Shown piece by piece: positions 54,292-63,270 of a DNA stretch of 64,000 nt. The DNA is from Trueperaceae bacterium (GTDB lineage Bacteria > Deinococcota > Deinococci > Deinococcales > Trueperaceae): the NCBI GenBank assembly GCA_013697735.1, contig JACCWH010000201.1:1-64000 (forward strand), written 5' to 3'. Both the position numbers and the translations under genes were made by a program. Position 1 is the first letter of the stretch; each line of letters starts with the position of its first letter. Below the pieces are notes generated by a model. The model saw nothing but the letters and a program-made list of their open reading frames with translations, ran no database searches and had not been told where the DNA came from.

Positions 54292-55962
54292 ATGCCCGAG
54301 CCGACCCCGACCGACCCGCACTGGTTCAAGGAAGCCGTGCTCTACGAACTCTACGTTCGCGCCTTCCAGGACTCGAACGGTGATGGTCACGGCGACCTGC
54401 GCGGCGTCATCGAGCGGCTCGACTACCTGCGTGACCTCGGCGTCGACGTGCTCTGGCTCCTCCCCATCTCGCCGTCACCGCTGCGCGACGACGGGTACGA
54501 CGTCGCCGATTTCATGAACGTCGACGGACGCTACGGCGACCTCGACGATTTCCGGGCGCTGCTCGCCGCGGCCCACGATCGCGGCCTCAAGGTGATCACC
54601 GACCTGGTGCTGAACCACACCTCGAGCGACCACCCGTGGTTCCAGGCGTCGCGCGCACGATCCGCGGGCAAGGACGACTGGTACGTCTGGAGCGACGATC
54701 CCGGCCGCTACGCCGGCACGCGCGTCATCTTCACCGATAGCGAGGACTCGAACTGGACGTTCGACGAGGTTCGCGGCCAGTACTATTGGCACCGCTTCTT
54801 CGGGCATCAACCCGACCTCAACTACGACAACCCCGACGTGCGCGAGGAGATGAAGCGCGTGCTGCGCTTCTGGCTCGAACTCGGGATCGACGGCTTCAGG
54901 CTCGACGCCATCCCCTACCTCTTCGAGCGTGAGGGGACGAACAACGAGAACATCGCCGAGACGCACGCCTTCCTCAAGGAGATTCGGGCGCTCGTCGACG
55001 AGATCCGACCCCACGCGTTCCTCCTCGGTGAGGTCAACCAGTGGCCCGAGGACACGCTCCCGTACTTCGGCGACGGTCGCGACGAGATGCCACTCCTCTT
55101 CCACTTCCCGGTCATGCCGAGGATGTTCCAAGCCGTCGCGCAGGGGCGGGTCGATGCGATCCGCTGGATCCTGGAGCGCACGCCCGCGATCCCCGAGACC
55201 TGCGGCTGGGTCGTCTTCTTGCGGAACCACGACGAGCTGACCCTCGAGATGGTCACGGACGAGGAGCGCGCCTTCATGTACGAGCGGTACGCTCCCGAGC
55301 ATCGGATGCGAATCAACGTCGGAATCCGCCGGCGGCTCGCTCCACTGCTCGATGGAGAGCGCGGCCGCATCGAGGTGCTCCACTCCATGCTCATGACCCT
55401 GCCCGGCACGCCCATCCTCTACTACGGCGACGAGATCGGGATGGGCGACGACCTCTCGCTCCCGGACCGCAACGGCGTGCGAACGCCGATGCAGTGGGAC
55501 GCCAGCCCCGGCGCGGGCTTCACCACCGCCGCCGAACCGTTCGCACCGGTGATCGCCGAGGGCCCGTACGCCGCGGCGCTCGTGAACGTGGCTGCCCAGG
55601 AGCGCGATCCGGAGAGCCTGCTCTGGTGGATGCGTCGACTCGTGGCGCAGCGCAAGCTGCACCCGGCGCTCGGACGTGGCGCCTTCGAGCTACTCGACGC
55701 CCCCGACCCCGCCCTGGCGGTTTTCCTGAACACCTACGAGGGCGACGTCGTGGTCGCCGTGCACAATCTCGCCGAGACGCCGCGTAGCGGCGAGCTACCG
55801 ATCCCGCGACTCGCGGGGCGGACGCTGCGTCTGGTGTTCGGGGGCCGGTCGTGCGCGCCCGCACCCGTCGGAACGGAGTGCGACGGCCGTGCGCTTCCGG
55901 TCGCACTCGGGGCGCACGGGTTCGCCTGGTGGTCGTCCGTGCCGCACGCGGAGGAGCGATGA
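54292..55962 (+). CDS. treS: trehalose synthase (maltose alpha-D-glucosyltransferase)
   Basis: 556-aa GH13 enzyme interconverting maltose and trehalose. TreS-specific block WYVWSDDPGRYAGTRVIF then DSEDSNWTFDEVRGQYYWHR is clear. Catalytic Asp205 (GFRLDAIPY), Glu247 (LLGEVNQW) and the HD pair 313-314 (FLRNHDE) are present. It lacks the fused maltokinase of long TreS proteins. CGAGGAGG lies slightly far (about 10 nt) upstream. Trehalose is a desiccation/osmotic protectant in this group. Confidence 0.95.
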   Translation: MPEPTPTDPHWFKEAVLYELYVRAFQDSNGDGHGDLRGVIERLDYLRDLGVDVLWLLPISPSPLRDDGYDVADFMNVDGRYGDLDDFRALLAAAHDRGLKVITDLVLNHTSSDHPWFQASRARSAGKDDWYVWSDDPGRYAGTRVIFTDSEDSNWTFDEVRGQYYWHRFFGHQPDLNYDNPDVREEMKRVLRFWLELGIDGFRLDAIPYLFEREGTNNENIAETHAFLKEIRALVDEIRPHAFLLGEVNQWPEDTLPYFGDGRDEMPLLFHFPVMPRMFQAVAQGRVDAIRWILERTPAIPETCGWVVFLRNHDELTLEMVTDEERAFMYERYAPEHRMRINVGIRRRLAPLLDGERGRIEVLHSMLMTLPGTPILYYGDEIGMGDDLSLPDRNGVRTPMQWDASPGAGFTTAAEPFAPVIAEGPYAAALVNVAAQERDPESLLWWMRRLVAQRKLHPALGRGAFELLDAPDPALAVFLNTYEGDVVVAVHNLAETPRSGELPIPRLAGRTLRLVFGGRSCAPAPVGTECDGRALPVALGAHGFAWWSSVPHAEER

Positions 55963-56834
55963 GGCGCGTGTATGGGCCCCGGGCGACGATCCTCGCCATT
56001 GCGCTCGGCATTCTCGCCGCTTGCACGGGCGAACTCACGTCGCCGACGGAGCCGCTCAGGCTCCTCGCGACGTCGCTCCCGGCCGTATTCCTAGGGGAGC
56101 GCGTCGACCTGCCGTTGCGGCCGACCGGGGGACTCCGACCCTACTCGTTCACCGTCGTCGACGGTCGGTTGCCGCCGGGGCTATCGGTGGCCGGGGGGCG
56201 TCTCGCCGGCACGCCGAGCGTCGAGGGCCGCTTCGCCTTCACCATCGAGGTGACGGACGCGAACCTCAACCGCACCGTGCAGCGCCTCGAGGTGTTGGTG
56301 CGCCCGCTGCCCCTCCCGGCGTTGCGGATCGACGCGCCGACCACCGACGTGGAGGGTCCCACGGCGCTGCGGCTCCGCCTGCACGAGGGCCGTGGTTGGC
56401 GCGGAGCGAAGGTCGAGCTCACCTGGGACGCGGACGCCTTCGCGCTCGACGAGGGGAGCGTTCGCGCGGCGAACGACTCGTTGGCGACGTTCTGGGAGTA
56501 CGCCGATGGCACGCTCCGGGTCGACGTCGCGACGCTCGGCGGCGCCCTCGACGGCGAGCACGACCTGCTTCGCTTCACCCTGATGCCCGTCGCTCGAGGA
56601 CGGCTCGGGCTCGGCCTCGCGAGCGAGCATCGCTACGTCGGCGGTCACCACTTCGAGACCAGTCGCGAAGGGGCTCCCGTGAGTGCCCCCGCCCAGACCG
56701 CACCCGGTGGAGGCGCCGTCGGGCCCGAAGATCCGGACGGCCTCGACGACTTCGACGACCCCGGCGAACTCGACGACTTCGACGACTTCGACGACGAAGA
56801 CCGCGACGTCGACGACGAGGCGGGCTCCCCATGA
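55959..56834 (+). CDS. lipoprotein with Ig-like and cohesin-like domains
   Basis: 291-aa putative lipoprotein, lipobox LAAC with Cys22. Residues about 40-105 resemble a bacterial Ig-like (He_PIG) domain (DGRLPPGLSVAGGRLAGTPS). Residues about 112-230 look like a cohesin-type beta-sandwich (AKVELTWDADAFAL, DGTLRVDVATLGG, LLRFTLMPVARGRLGLGL). The C-terminus is an Asp/Phe/Glu repeat tail (LDDFDD units). The ATG overlaps the treS stop (ATGA), and its own stop overlaps the next gene. The cohesin-like assignment is inference; together with the dockerin-like protein at 57454 it could form a surface complex. Confidence 0.75.
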   Translation: MRRVYGPRATILAIALGILAACTGELTSPTEPLRLLATSLPAVFLGERVDLPLRPTGGLRPYSFTVVDGRLPPGLSVAGGRLAGTPSVEGRFAFTIEVTDANLNRTVQRLEVLVRPLPLPALRIDAPTTDVEGPTALRLRLHEGRGWRGAKVELTWDADAFALDEGSVRAANDSLATFWEYADGTLRVDVATLGGALDGEHDLLRFTLMPVARGRLGLGLASEHRYVGGHHFETSREGAPVSAPAQTAPGGGAVGPEDPDGLDDFDDPGELDDFDDFDDEDRDVDDEAGSP

Positions 56835-57457
56835 GCGGCCGCGCGAGCAGGTCGACACGGCGGCGGCGTCGAGCGCCTCGGGTCGCGTTCGCGCTCCTCG
56901 CCGCGCTCGCGTGCGCGGCCTCCAGCAGCGTCGCTAGCGCTACCGCCGCCGTCGCGCTCGACCTCGACACGATGCTCTCGCGCTCCGTCGACGCCTTCTT
57001 CGGCGAGGTTCGCGCGGTGCGAAGCGAGGCGTTCGAGGGCGAGCCCTGGACGGTGGTGACGATCACGGTCGAGCGGTGGTTGCGGAGCGGGGGCGCGCCG
57101 GTGGAAGACGCCAGCGACGAGCTCGACCGACGCCCCGACGTGGAGCTCGCATTCCTCGGCGGCGACGCGCCCGGAGTGGCGCGACGGAGCGTGGCGGGGA
57201 TGCCCACGCTCACCCTCGGCGAGCGCGTGTTGCTGCTGAGCTACGGCGTCGGGACGCGCTACGCTTCGAATCTCGTCGGCTTCGATCAAGGCCTCTTCCG
57301 GCTCGTCGACGACGCCTGGACCGACGACGATGGCCGCACCCTCGGACTCGGAGCCGACGGGATCCTCGAACTCGGCGTCGGCGCCTCGACGGCGAGCGCG
57401 AACGACGTGCTCGACGCCGTGATCGCGCGCCTCTCGCAGGTCGGGGTGGCCCCGTGA
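56831..57457 (+). CDS. secreted hypothetical protein, 208 aa
   Basis: N-terminal Arg-rich n-region and hydrophobic segment (FALLAALACAASSSVASA) indicate a signal peptide. The mature part begins AVALDLDTMLSRSVDAFFGEV and contains a probable beta-rich domain (TVVTITVERWLRSGG, LGERVLLLSYGVG). It resembles the secreted proteins found beside matrixin-like proteases in other bacteria, from memory only. ATGA/GTGA overlaps on both sides place it in a tight three-gene set. Function unknown. Confidence 0.75.
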   Translation: MSGRASRSTRRRRRAPRVAFALLAALACAASSSVASATAAVALDLDTMLSRSVDAFFGEVRAVRSEAFEGEPWTVVTITVERWLRSGGAPVEDASDELDRRPDVELAFLGGDAPGVARRSVAGMPTLTLGERVLLLSYGVGTRYASNLVGFDQGLFRLVDDAWTDDDGRTLGLGADGILELGVGASTASANDVLDAVIARLSQVGVAP

Positions 57458-58260
57458 CCTACGGTCGAATGGCGCTCGCTTCCCTCCTCCTGCTCGCTGC
57501 GACGACGCGAGCCCTCACGCTCGACGTCGACCCGACGGGAGGCTCGCTCGTGCTCGAGGAGCGGGTGGCGGCGGCCGTGGCGGCCTGGCGAGCGGCCGGT
57601 CTAGACGTCGAGGCGGTCGAGCGGACGGTCCGCGTCCGCTACGGCGAGCCGAGCCTCCTCGGCCCCGACGTACCGGTCCTCGTCGCGTCGAGCGACGACC
57701 CGGCCGTCGACCTCGACGTGTTCGTGCATCCGGAGCTGTTCGAAGACGCCCCCGGAGCGCTCGTGTACGCGATCGGCATAGCCTTGGGCGGCGAACGCGG
57801 GGAGGGGGCGCTCGACCCGCGGCGCGCGGCGGGAGCGGACGCGGTACTCCCGAGCGCAGCCGACGCCGCCGCCATCGAGGCTACCCGCCTCCTCGATCCG
57901 GCCGACCTGAATCGCGACGGCGTCGTCGACTTCGAAGACCTCCTGCTACTCGCCCTGCGCATGGGTGAGCGGGGCGTGAACATCCCGGGCGACCTGGACG
58001 GTGACGGCGTGGTGGGCGCGACGGACGTGGCGCTGATGCGCGAGCGCTACACGTTCGCGCCCCTCCAGCGCACGCCTCTGGAGGCGCCCGCCGCCGCGCC
58101 ACCAGCCCCGGGCGACCTACCCGCCGTCCCCGGCCCGCTCGAGTCGAGCGACGGGGCGACGGATGATGAGGCGACGGACGCCGAGGACCCGGTCGACGAG
58201 CAGCCCGACGACGACCAGCCCATCGACGAGGAGCCCATCGAAGAGGAACCCGCCGACTGA
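57454..58260 (+). CDS. secreted protein with dockerin-like EF-hand pair and degenerate matrixin-like domain
   Basis: 268 aa. Signal peptide about 1-20. Residues about 22-145 look like a matrixin-type domain in which the zinc motif is lost (VYAIGIALGGERGEGALDPR where HExGHxLG is expected). Residues 151-162 (DLNRDGVVDFED) and 180-191 (DLDGDGVVGATD) are two calcium-binding loops arranged as in type I dockerins. The tail is Pro/Asp/Glu-rich. GTG 57454 overlaps the previous stop (GTGA); ATG 57469 is an alternative. Domain calls are inference apart from the EF-hand loops, which are plain in the sequence. Confidence 0.78.
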   Translation: MTYGRMALASLLLLAATTRALTLDVDPTGGSLVLEERVAAAVAAWRAAGLDVEAVERTVRVRYGEPSLLGPDVPVLVASSDDPAVDLDVFVHPELFEDAPGALVYAIGIALGGERGEGALDPRRAAGADAVLPSAADAAAIEATRLLDPADLNRDGVVDFEDLLLLALRMGERGVNIPGDLDGDGVVGATDVALMRERYTFAPLQRTPLEAPAAAPPAPGDLPAVPGPLESSDGATDDEATDAEDPVDEQPDDDQPIDEEPIEEEPAD

Positions 58261-58305
58261 GCGAACCGCCCGCCGGTAGCGCTGGACAACGGCGCTAATC
58301 TTGGG

Positions 58306-58587
58306 CTACAAGGCTTCGATCGCCTCCGCCAAGGCGACGTCACGCTCGCTCACGGCGTCGTCGGCGTCGTGGGTGCGGAGCCGCAAGGCGACGCGGCCGT
58401 AGACGTTGTGGATCTCGGGGTGGTGGTCCTGGCGCTCCGCCAGCAGCGCCACCTTCGTGAGGAACGCGAACGCCTCCACGAACGAATGGAAGCGGAACTC
58501 CTTGAGGAGCGACGATTCGTCGTGACGCCAGCCCTCTAGACGCGCGAGCGCATCGCCGAGGTCCCGCTCGTTCAGAGGTTGGGTCAT
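58306..58587 (-). CDS. 4a-hydroxytetrahydrobiopterin dehydratase (PCD/DCoH family)
   Basis: 93-aa enzyme recycling oxidised pterin cofactor. The family motif RQDHHPEIHNVYGRVALRL followed by THDADD and SERD contains the two catalytic histidines and later Asp. The start MTQPLNERD has AAGGAGG upstream; a longer in-frame extension is discarded. No aromatic hydroxylase is encoded in the window. Confidence 0.92.
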   Translation of the reverse strand: MTQPLNERDLGDALARLEGWRHDESSLLKEFRFHSFVEAFAFLTKVALLAERQDHHPEIHNVYGRVALRLRTHDADDAVSERDVALAEAIEAL

Positions 58588-58642
58588 GATGCCTCCTTCG
58601 GCCCGCCGCGACGACGCGCACCGGCGCCGAACACCTCGGTCG

Positions 58643-60529
58643 TCAGCGAACCTGGCTGACGTACACGGGTCGGTCGCGAAGGAAGAGTACCGCGAGCTCC
58701 TGGTCGCCACGAGCGCAGATGAGCGTGCCGCCGGCGACGCCTTCGACGAGGAGGTCGGCGAACGAGCCGATCACGTGCCCAGGGAGCATGACGACCATCT
58801 GATCCGGCGCCCCACGGGTCCGACCGCGGTACTGCCGCACCGTGAGCTTGAGCTTGCCGAGTTCGACCGTCACCGGCTCCCCGGTGAGGTGGTAGACGCC
58901 GCCCACCGAGTCTTCCTCACGATCGAGCAGACCGGCGAGATCGGCGGCTTCGATGCTGAGCGCCGTGAGGATCCGCCCGACCAGCCCCAGGACCAGGTTG
59001 TCCTCGAGCGCGACGCTCGCCACCCGAGCCGAGCCGCGGAGCAGTCCCTCGAGCGCTTCGCGGCGGTTGGGTGCACGCGAGGTGATCGCGCCCGCACGGG
59101 CGATCGCACGGCGGACCAACTCGTCGGGGGCGCCGGTCGAACCGTCACCGATGCCGCGCATCACGGCGACGAGATCCTCGTGCCGTTCGTGGTTCAGAAC
59201 GTAGAAGATGGCGAGCCCCTCCGCGAGGCGCGTCGCCAGCGACCGGCCCTCGTCGCGGAAGCGGAGGTGGAGGTAGTCTCCATCGACGTCGACGAGCAGC
59301 CGGCCGCGATCGAGCCGCAGCTCGAGGTGGGGCTCGAGCTCGTGCGGCTTCTCGTCGACGAAGAAGGTACGGCTCGCGCCGCTCCCCATCACCGCCACCT
59401 CGTGCCCGCCGATCGTGAATCGGACCGGACCGGTGACGCGCAAGGTGACCGCCTGTGCGCCGGTCGGGACCTTCTCCCAGCGCAAGGCGGGATTCACCGC
59501 GAACAGCACGCCTCCCGCCAACCTCGGGCCAGGTGCACGCCCTCCGACCCGCGCGGGCAGGTACCGCTCGAGTCGGTCGACCACGGCGTTCGCGGCGGTC
59601 TGCGCGTGGATCACGTCGCGCGCGAAGACCTGCCGCTGGTGGCGCTCGAAGGCCAGGACCTCCGCGAGTCGCGCATCGAGGTCGTTCCGCAGTACGGCCT
59701 TGTGCTGCTCGGGCAGCCGCTCCTTGGCGAGCTCCTGCAGGGCAGAGCGAAGCTCCGAACTCGTCGGGCCGCGGCGCTTGATGGGCGAGAAGCGGCCCGC
59801 GTACGGATCCTTCGCCACGGCCAGGAGCGCGTTGCGCAGGTACGAGGTGGCGCCTGCCTCCGGAATCTCGAGGGTCGGGTAGGCACCGCGACCGTTCCCG
59901 AGCGACATGACGAGATCGATGAGTTCCCGCGCGAGCTCCGAGAGGCTGTCGATGTCGGAGAGCGAGATGAGGGGATCCTCGCGCTCCGGGAGGGCTTCAC
60001 GCACCTTGAACGCGCGCAGGTTGACGTCGGCCCCGAAGCCCTTCTCCTCGGAGTAGCGCTGGACGTTCCGCAGGGTCGCGAACACGAGGCGGGGGGTGAT
60101 CCGATCGCGCTCCGCGCGCCACGCTGCGGACAGCTTCAGCACGACGTCGTCGAGCTCCTCCCACCAGACCCGTTCGGCGAGCCGTTGGAGGACCGCTTGC
60201 TCCTCGCGCACCTCGGGCGTCGGGTCCGGAGCGCCGGGTCCGTCGTCCACTGCGAGGAGTCCCTCTTCGTGCTCGCCGTCGAGTGTGAGGGTCTGCAGAT
60301 CGGCGCGTGGAACGGAGCCACGCGTCGGCAGGTCCGAGATCGCCCTGAGCCGTCTCGCGACCTCTTCGAAGCGTCGACGCTCCTCCGATTCGAGGAGCGT
60401 CGTCCCCTTCGACACGACATCGTGGAGGCTCCACATGCTCGACACGCCGCCACGAACGGTGCGCCGTGACACGAGGGCGTCGATCTTGTACTCGAGCAGT
60501 TCGAGGGCTACGCTCTCCAACGAGGGCAT
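58643..60529 (-). CDS. conserved-looking hypothetical protein, 628 aa
   Basis: Not recognised. Codon use and length indicate a real gene, and the opposite-strand reading frame has no motifs. The start MPSLESVALELLEYK is chosen because upstream in-frame sequence is Arg-rich and non-coding in character; no ribosome site is seen. It is largely helical in the first half and beta-rich in the second (VRFTIGGHEVAVMGSGASRT, LLVDVDGDYLHLRF), with no signal peptide or membrane segment. It sits between the pterin dehydratase gene and a divergent ferredoxin gene. No function can be given. Confidence 0.8.
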   Translation of the reverse strand: MPSLESVALELLEYKIDALVSRRTVRGGVSSMWSLHDVVSKGTTLLESEERRRFEEVARRLRAISDLPTRGSVPRADLQTLTLDGEHEEGLLAVDDGPGAPDPTPEVREEQAVLQRLAERVWWEELDDVVLKLSAAWRAERDRITPRLVFATLRNVQRYSEEKGFGADVNLRAFKVREALPEREDPLISLSDIDSLSELARELIDLVMSLGNGRGAYPTLEIPEAGATSYLRNALLAVAKDPYAGRFSPIKRRGPTSSELRSALQELAKERLPEQHKAVLRNDLDARLAEVLAFERHQRQVFARDVIHAQTAANAVVDRLERYLPARVGGRAPGPRLAGGVLFAVNPALRWEKVPTGAQAVTLRVTGPVRFTIGGHEVAVMGSGASRTFFVDEKPHELEPHLELRLDRGRLLVDVDGDYLHLRFRDEGRSLATRLAEGLAIFYVLNHERHEDLVAVMRGIGDGSTGAPDELVRRAIARAGAITSRAPNRREALEGLLRGSARVASVALEDNLVLGLVGRILTALSIEAADLAGLLDREEDSVGGVYHLTGEPVTVELGKLKLTVRQYRGRTRGAPDQMVVMLPGHVIGSFADLLVEGVAGGTLICARGDQELAVLFLRDRPVYVSQVR

Positions 60530-60625
60530 CGCGCCAGTGTATGCGGCCGGCCCGCGCGCCCGTCGTGAGGTTCGCCGCACGGACGGCCGCCGCCGCCGAG
60601 CGTGCGGGAGGTCGTTCGTGAAGCC

Positions 60626-60654
60626 TTGACGCTCCCCGGGGCCTCGGTCATGAT
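60626..60654 (+). promoter_or_regulatory. promoter of the ferredoxin gene
   Basis: TTGACG (60626-60631), exactly 17 nt, CATGAT (60649-60654), about 48 nt upstream of the ferredoxin GTG. The -10 belongs to the same YATGAT type as treS and gap. Confidence 0.65.
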
Positions 60655-60702
60655 GGCCGAGTAACGCGCCTCGGGGATGCTGGCGCCCCGGAAGGAGCAC
60701 GT

Positions 60703-60939
60703 GTGCCCCACATCATCGCCGAACCCTGCATCGGCACCAAGGACCAGGCCTGCGTCGACGTCTGCCCTGTCGAGTGCATCTACGAAGCCGACGACCAGTT
60801 CTACATCCACCCCGAGGAGTGCATCGACTGCGGCGCCTGCGTGCCGGCGTGCCCGGTCGACGCGATCTTCGTGGAAGAGGACGTGCCCGAGAACTGGGTC
60901 GCGTACATCCAGAAGAACTACGACCTCAGCGGCGTCTAG
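60703..60939 (+). CDS. 7Fe ferredoxin (3Fe-4S/4Fe-4S)
   Basis: 78-aa electron carrier. Cys9, Cys17 and Cys50 fit a 3Fe-4S site; Cys21, Cys40, Cys43 and Cys46 fit a 4Fe-4S site (pattern C-x7-C-x3-CP and C-x2-C-x2-C-x3-CP), as in Thermus ferredoxin. Cys25 is extra. GTG 60703 follows AAGGAG. A possible partner is the FprA-type reductase at 41586. Confidence 0.96.
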   Translation: MPHIIAEPCIGTKDQACVDVCPVECIYEADDQFYIHPEECIDCGACVPACPVDAIFVEEDVPENWVAYIQKNYDLSGV

Positions 60940-60950
60940 CCGAGCACCCG

Positions 60951-62042
60951 TCACGTCGCCAGGCGCTCGAGTGCGAGCGTGAGCACGTCGATCCCCCGAA
61001 GGTACTCCCACTCCTGCACGTGCTCCGCGGGCGTGTGGTCGAGTGCGGCGTCGCCCGGACCGTACGCCACGATCGGCACGGGCCAGGCGGGTGCGACCAC
61101 GTTCATGTCCGACGTACCGGTCTTGAGCGTGAGCCGCGGGGTACCCCCCGTCGCGCGAATCGCGCTGCGGAAGGCGCGGGTGAGGGGTGTATCGCGAGGA
61201 CCGCGGTACGCCGCCTCGCCGGCCGCGACGTGCACCTCGATCCCGACCCCCGTACTCGATGCGACGTCGGCGATGGCGTGACGGAGTTCGAGTTCGGCCT
61301 CGGCGGGGGTGCAGGTGGTCGGCAGCCGCAGACCGATGCGCGCCGAGGCGAACGCCAGCAACGCATCGTCGTGGGCATCGACGTCGAGCAGGGTCGCCTG
61401 GACCGAGTCGAAGGCACCCGCTGCAGCGGTCGAGCGCGACCGCGCCCACGCTCGGACGGCGCTCCAGCCGTCGACCACGGCCTCGAGCGCGGTCGCTTCG
61501 GCGCGCGCGCTGTGCGCGACGCCTTTCGACGCCGCGAGCCGCACCACGACGCGTCCCTTGTACCCGAGGGTCACGCCGTCCCAGCCGGAGGGTTCGCCGA
61601 TCACCACGAGGTCGGGCGGCGCGAGCGTCGCCACGGCGTGGCGGGCACCCCGGCTCGTCGGCGCCTCCTCCTCTACCGCTCCCACCAACACGACAGTGAG
61701 TCGTTCGCGCGCCCGCGCCGAGAGCCGGGTGAGCGCGCTCGCCATGGCGCAGAGAGGCCCCTTGGCATCGACGGCGCCGCGTCCAAGCACGACGCCGTCC
61801 GTACGTCGGACGCTCGGCCAGCCCGGCACCGTGTCGAGGTGCCCGAGGAGCACCACCCGGCGCGCTCCCCGACCGACCGACGCGATCACGTTCCCCACCT
61901 CGTCGAGCGTGGCGTCGGCCGCGAAGGGCGCGAGCGCGTCTCGCAGGTACGCCGCGACCACGGCCTCCTCCCCCGACGGGCTCGGCCGCTCGAGCGCGCC
62001 GACGAGCAGCGCTATCGCACCTTCGTCGTCGAGCGAGTTCAT
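60951..62042 (-). CDS. lysK: [LysW]-lysine hydrolase
   Basis: 363-aa M20-family metallopeptidase releasing lysine (or ornithine) from the LysW carrier protein, the last step of the pathway. Metal ligands: His in LLGHLDTVPG, Asp in GRGAVDAKGP, Glu in VEEEAPTSRGAR. The start MNSLDDEG lies 7 nt after the lysJ stop; an upstream ATG overlaps lysJ. Identification depends on the lysZ-lysJ neighbours. Confidence 0.93.
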   Translation of the reverse strand: MNSLDDEGAIALLVGALERPSPSGEEAVVAAYLRDALAPFAADATLDEVGNVIASVGRGARRVVLLGHLDTVPGWPSVRRTDGVVLGRGAVDAKGPLCAMASALTRLSARARERLTVVLVGAVEEEAPTSRGARHAVATLAPPDLVVIGEPSGWDGVTLGYKGRVVVRLAASKGVAHSARAEATALEAVVDGWSAVRAWARSRSTAAAGAFDSVQATLLDVDAHDDALLAFASARIGLRLPTTCTPAEAELELRHAIADVASSTGVGIEVHVAAGEAAYRGPRDTPLTRAFRSAIRATGGTPRLTLKTGTSDMNVVAPAWPVPIVAYGPGDAALDHTPAEHVQEWEYLRGIDVLTLALERLAT

Positions 62043-62049
62043 CGCGCGC

Positions 62050-63270
62050 TCAGGCTGCGAGCACACGGCGGAGCCGCGACACGACCTCGTCGACGTCGTC
62101 GGCCCCGATCACGAGCGGTGGCACGAGGCGGACGACGGTGGCGCCGGCATTGATCGTGAGTACGCCCGCCTCGCGCAGTGCGGCGACGATCGGCGCCGCC
62201 TTCTCCTTGAGCTCCAGACCGAGCATGAGTCCGAGGCCGCGGACCTCGCGGACGCGGTCGCTACCGATCTCCTCGATCCCACGCCGCAACCGCGCTCCCA
62301 TCGCGGTCGCGTGGGAGAGCAGATCGCGATCGTCGATCTCGCGGAGCACCGCCAGGCCCGCGGCGGCGGCGAGCGGATTTCCGCCGAACGTGGTTCCGTG
62401 TCCACCGGCGGGCATCGCCTTCGCCACGTGCTCACGCATCACGAGGGCGCCGATCGGCACTCCGCCCGCGAGACCCTTGGCGAGCGTGACCATGTCGGGC
62501 ACGACCCCGGTGTGCTCGCTCGCCAAGAAGCGGCCCGTTCGCCCCACGCCGCACTGGATCTCGTCGAAGGCGAGGAGTGCTCCGTGCCGGTCGGCGAGCG
62601 CGCGAGCGAGCTCGAGATAGCGCTCGCTGGCGACGTGGACACCCCCCTCCCCCTGCACGGGCTCGAGCCAGATGAGGGCGGTCTCCTCGGACACGGCGGC
62701 CTCGAGATCGTCGAGATCGTCGTAGCGGACGAAGTCCACCGGCACCGAGAGCGGCTCGAACGGCTCGCGGTACTTCGGCTCCCACGTCATCGCGAGCGCT
62801 CCGAGCGTCCGGCCGGCGAAACCGCGCTTCGCGGCGACGACGCGCCGCCGACCCGTGGCCACGCGCGCCCACTTCAGCGCGGCCTCGTTGACCTCGGCCC
62901 CGGAGTTCGCGAGGAAGACGCGCGACAATCCCTCGGGCATGCGCGCGACGAGCGACTCGAGGAAGCTCGCTCGGGTGTCGTTCCCGAGGTTCTGTGGGCA
63001 GACGATCAAGCGCGAAGCCTGCTCCGCGATGGCGCGCGCGAGCCGAGGGTTGGCATGGCCGACGCTGGCGACTGCGATACCCGCCATGCAGTCGATGTAC
63101 TCGCGGCCGTCGGCGTCCCAGAGTCTCGCGCCGTCGCCGCGAACGAACGCGACGTCTTGCGCCCAGAGGCCCGGGCCGTGCGCGGTCTCGACGCCCAGGA
63201 TCGAGCCGGTGTCGGTGTACGGTCCGCCCGAGATCGTGCGCTGCTCGTGGCCTGCTGCGGTGTCGGTCAT
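62050..63270 (-). CDS. lysJ: [LysW]-aminoadipate semialdehyde/glutamate semialdehyde aminotransferase
   Basis: 406-aa class III PLP transaminase converting LysW-bound aminoadipate semialdehyde to LysW-lysine. Features: NSGAEVNEAALKWAR, DEIQCGVGRTG, PLP-binding Lys in VTLAKGLAGG, and GTTFGGNPLAAAAG. It is ArgD-like; LysJ is preferred because of lysK/lysZ context. Its ATG overlaps the lysZ stop (ATGA). Confidence 0.93.
   Translation of the reverse strand: MTDTAAGHEQRTISGGPYTDTGSILGVETAHGPGLWAQDVAFVRGDGARLWDADGREYIDCMAGIAVASVGHANPRLARAIAEQASRLIVCPQNLGNDTRASFLESLVARMPEGLSRVFLANSGAEVNEAALKWARVATGRRRVVAAKRGFAGRTLGALAMTWEPKYREPFEPLSVPVDFVRYDDLDDLEAAVSEETALIWLEPVQGEGGVHVASERYLELARALADRHGALLAFDEIQCGVGRTGRFLASEHTGVVPDMVTLAKGLAGGVPIGALVMREHVAKAMPAGGHGTTFGGNPLAAAAGLAVLREIDDRDLLSHATAMGARLRRGIEEIGSDRVREVRGLGLMLGLELKEKAAPIVAALREAGVLTINAGATVVRLVPPLVIGADDVDEVVSRLRRVLAA

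Noticed and set aside
62050-63270. Arginine-pathway ArgD/ArgB/ArgE assignment for the right-edge genes
   Set aside because: The kinase has the LysZ-type GGNAETN loop and the order lysZ-lysJ-lysK matches the LysW pathway; dual use for arginine remains possible.
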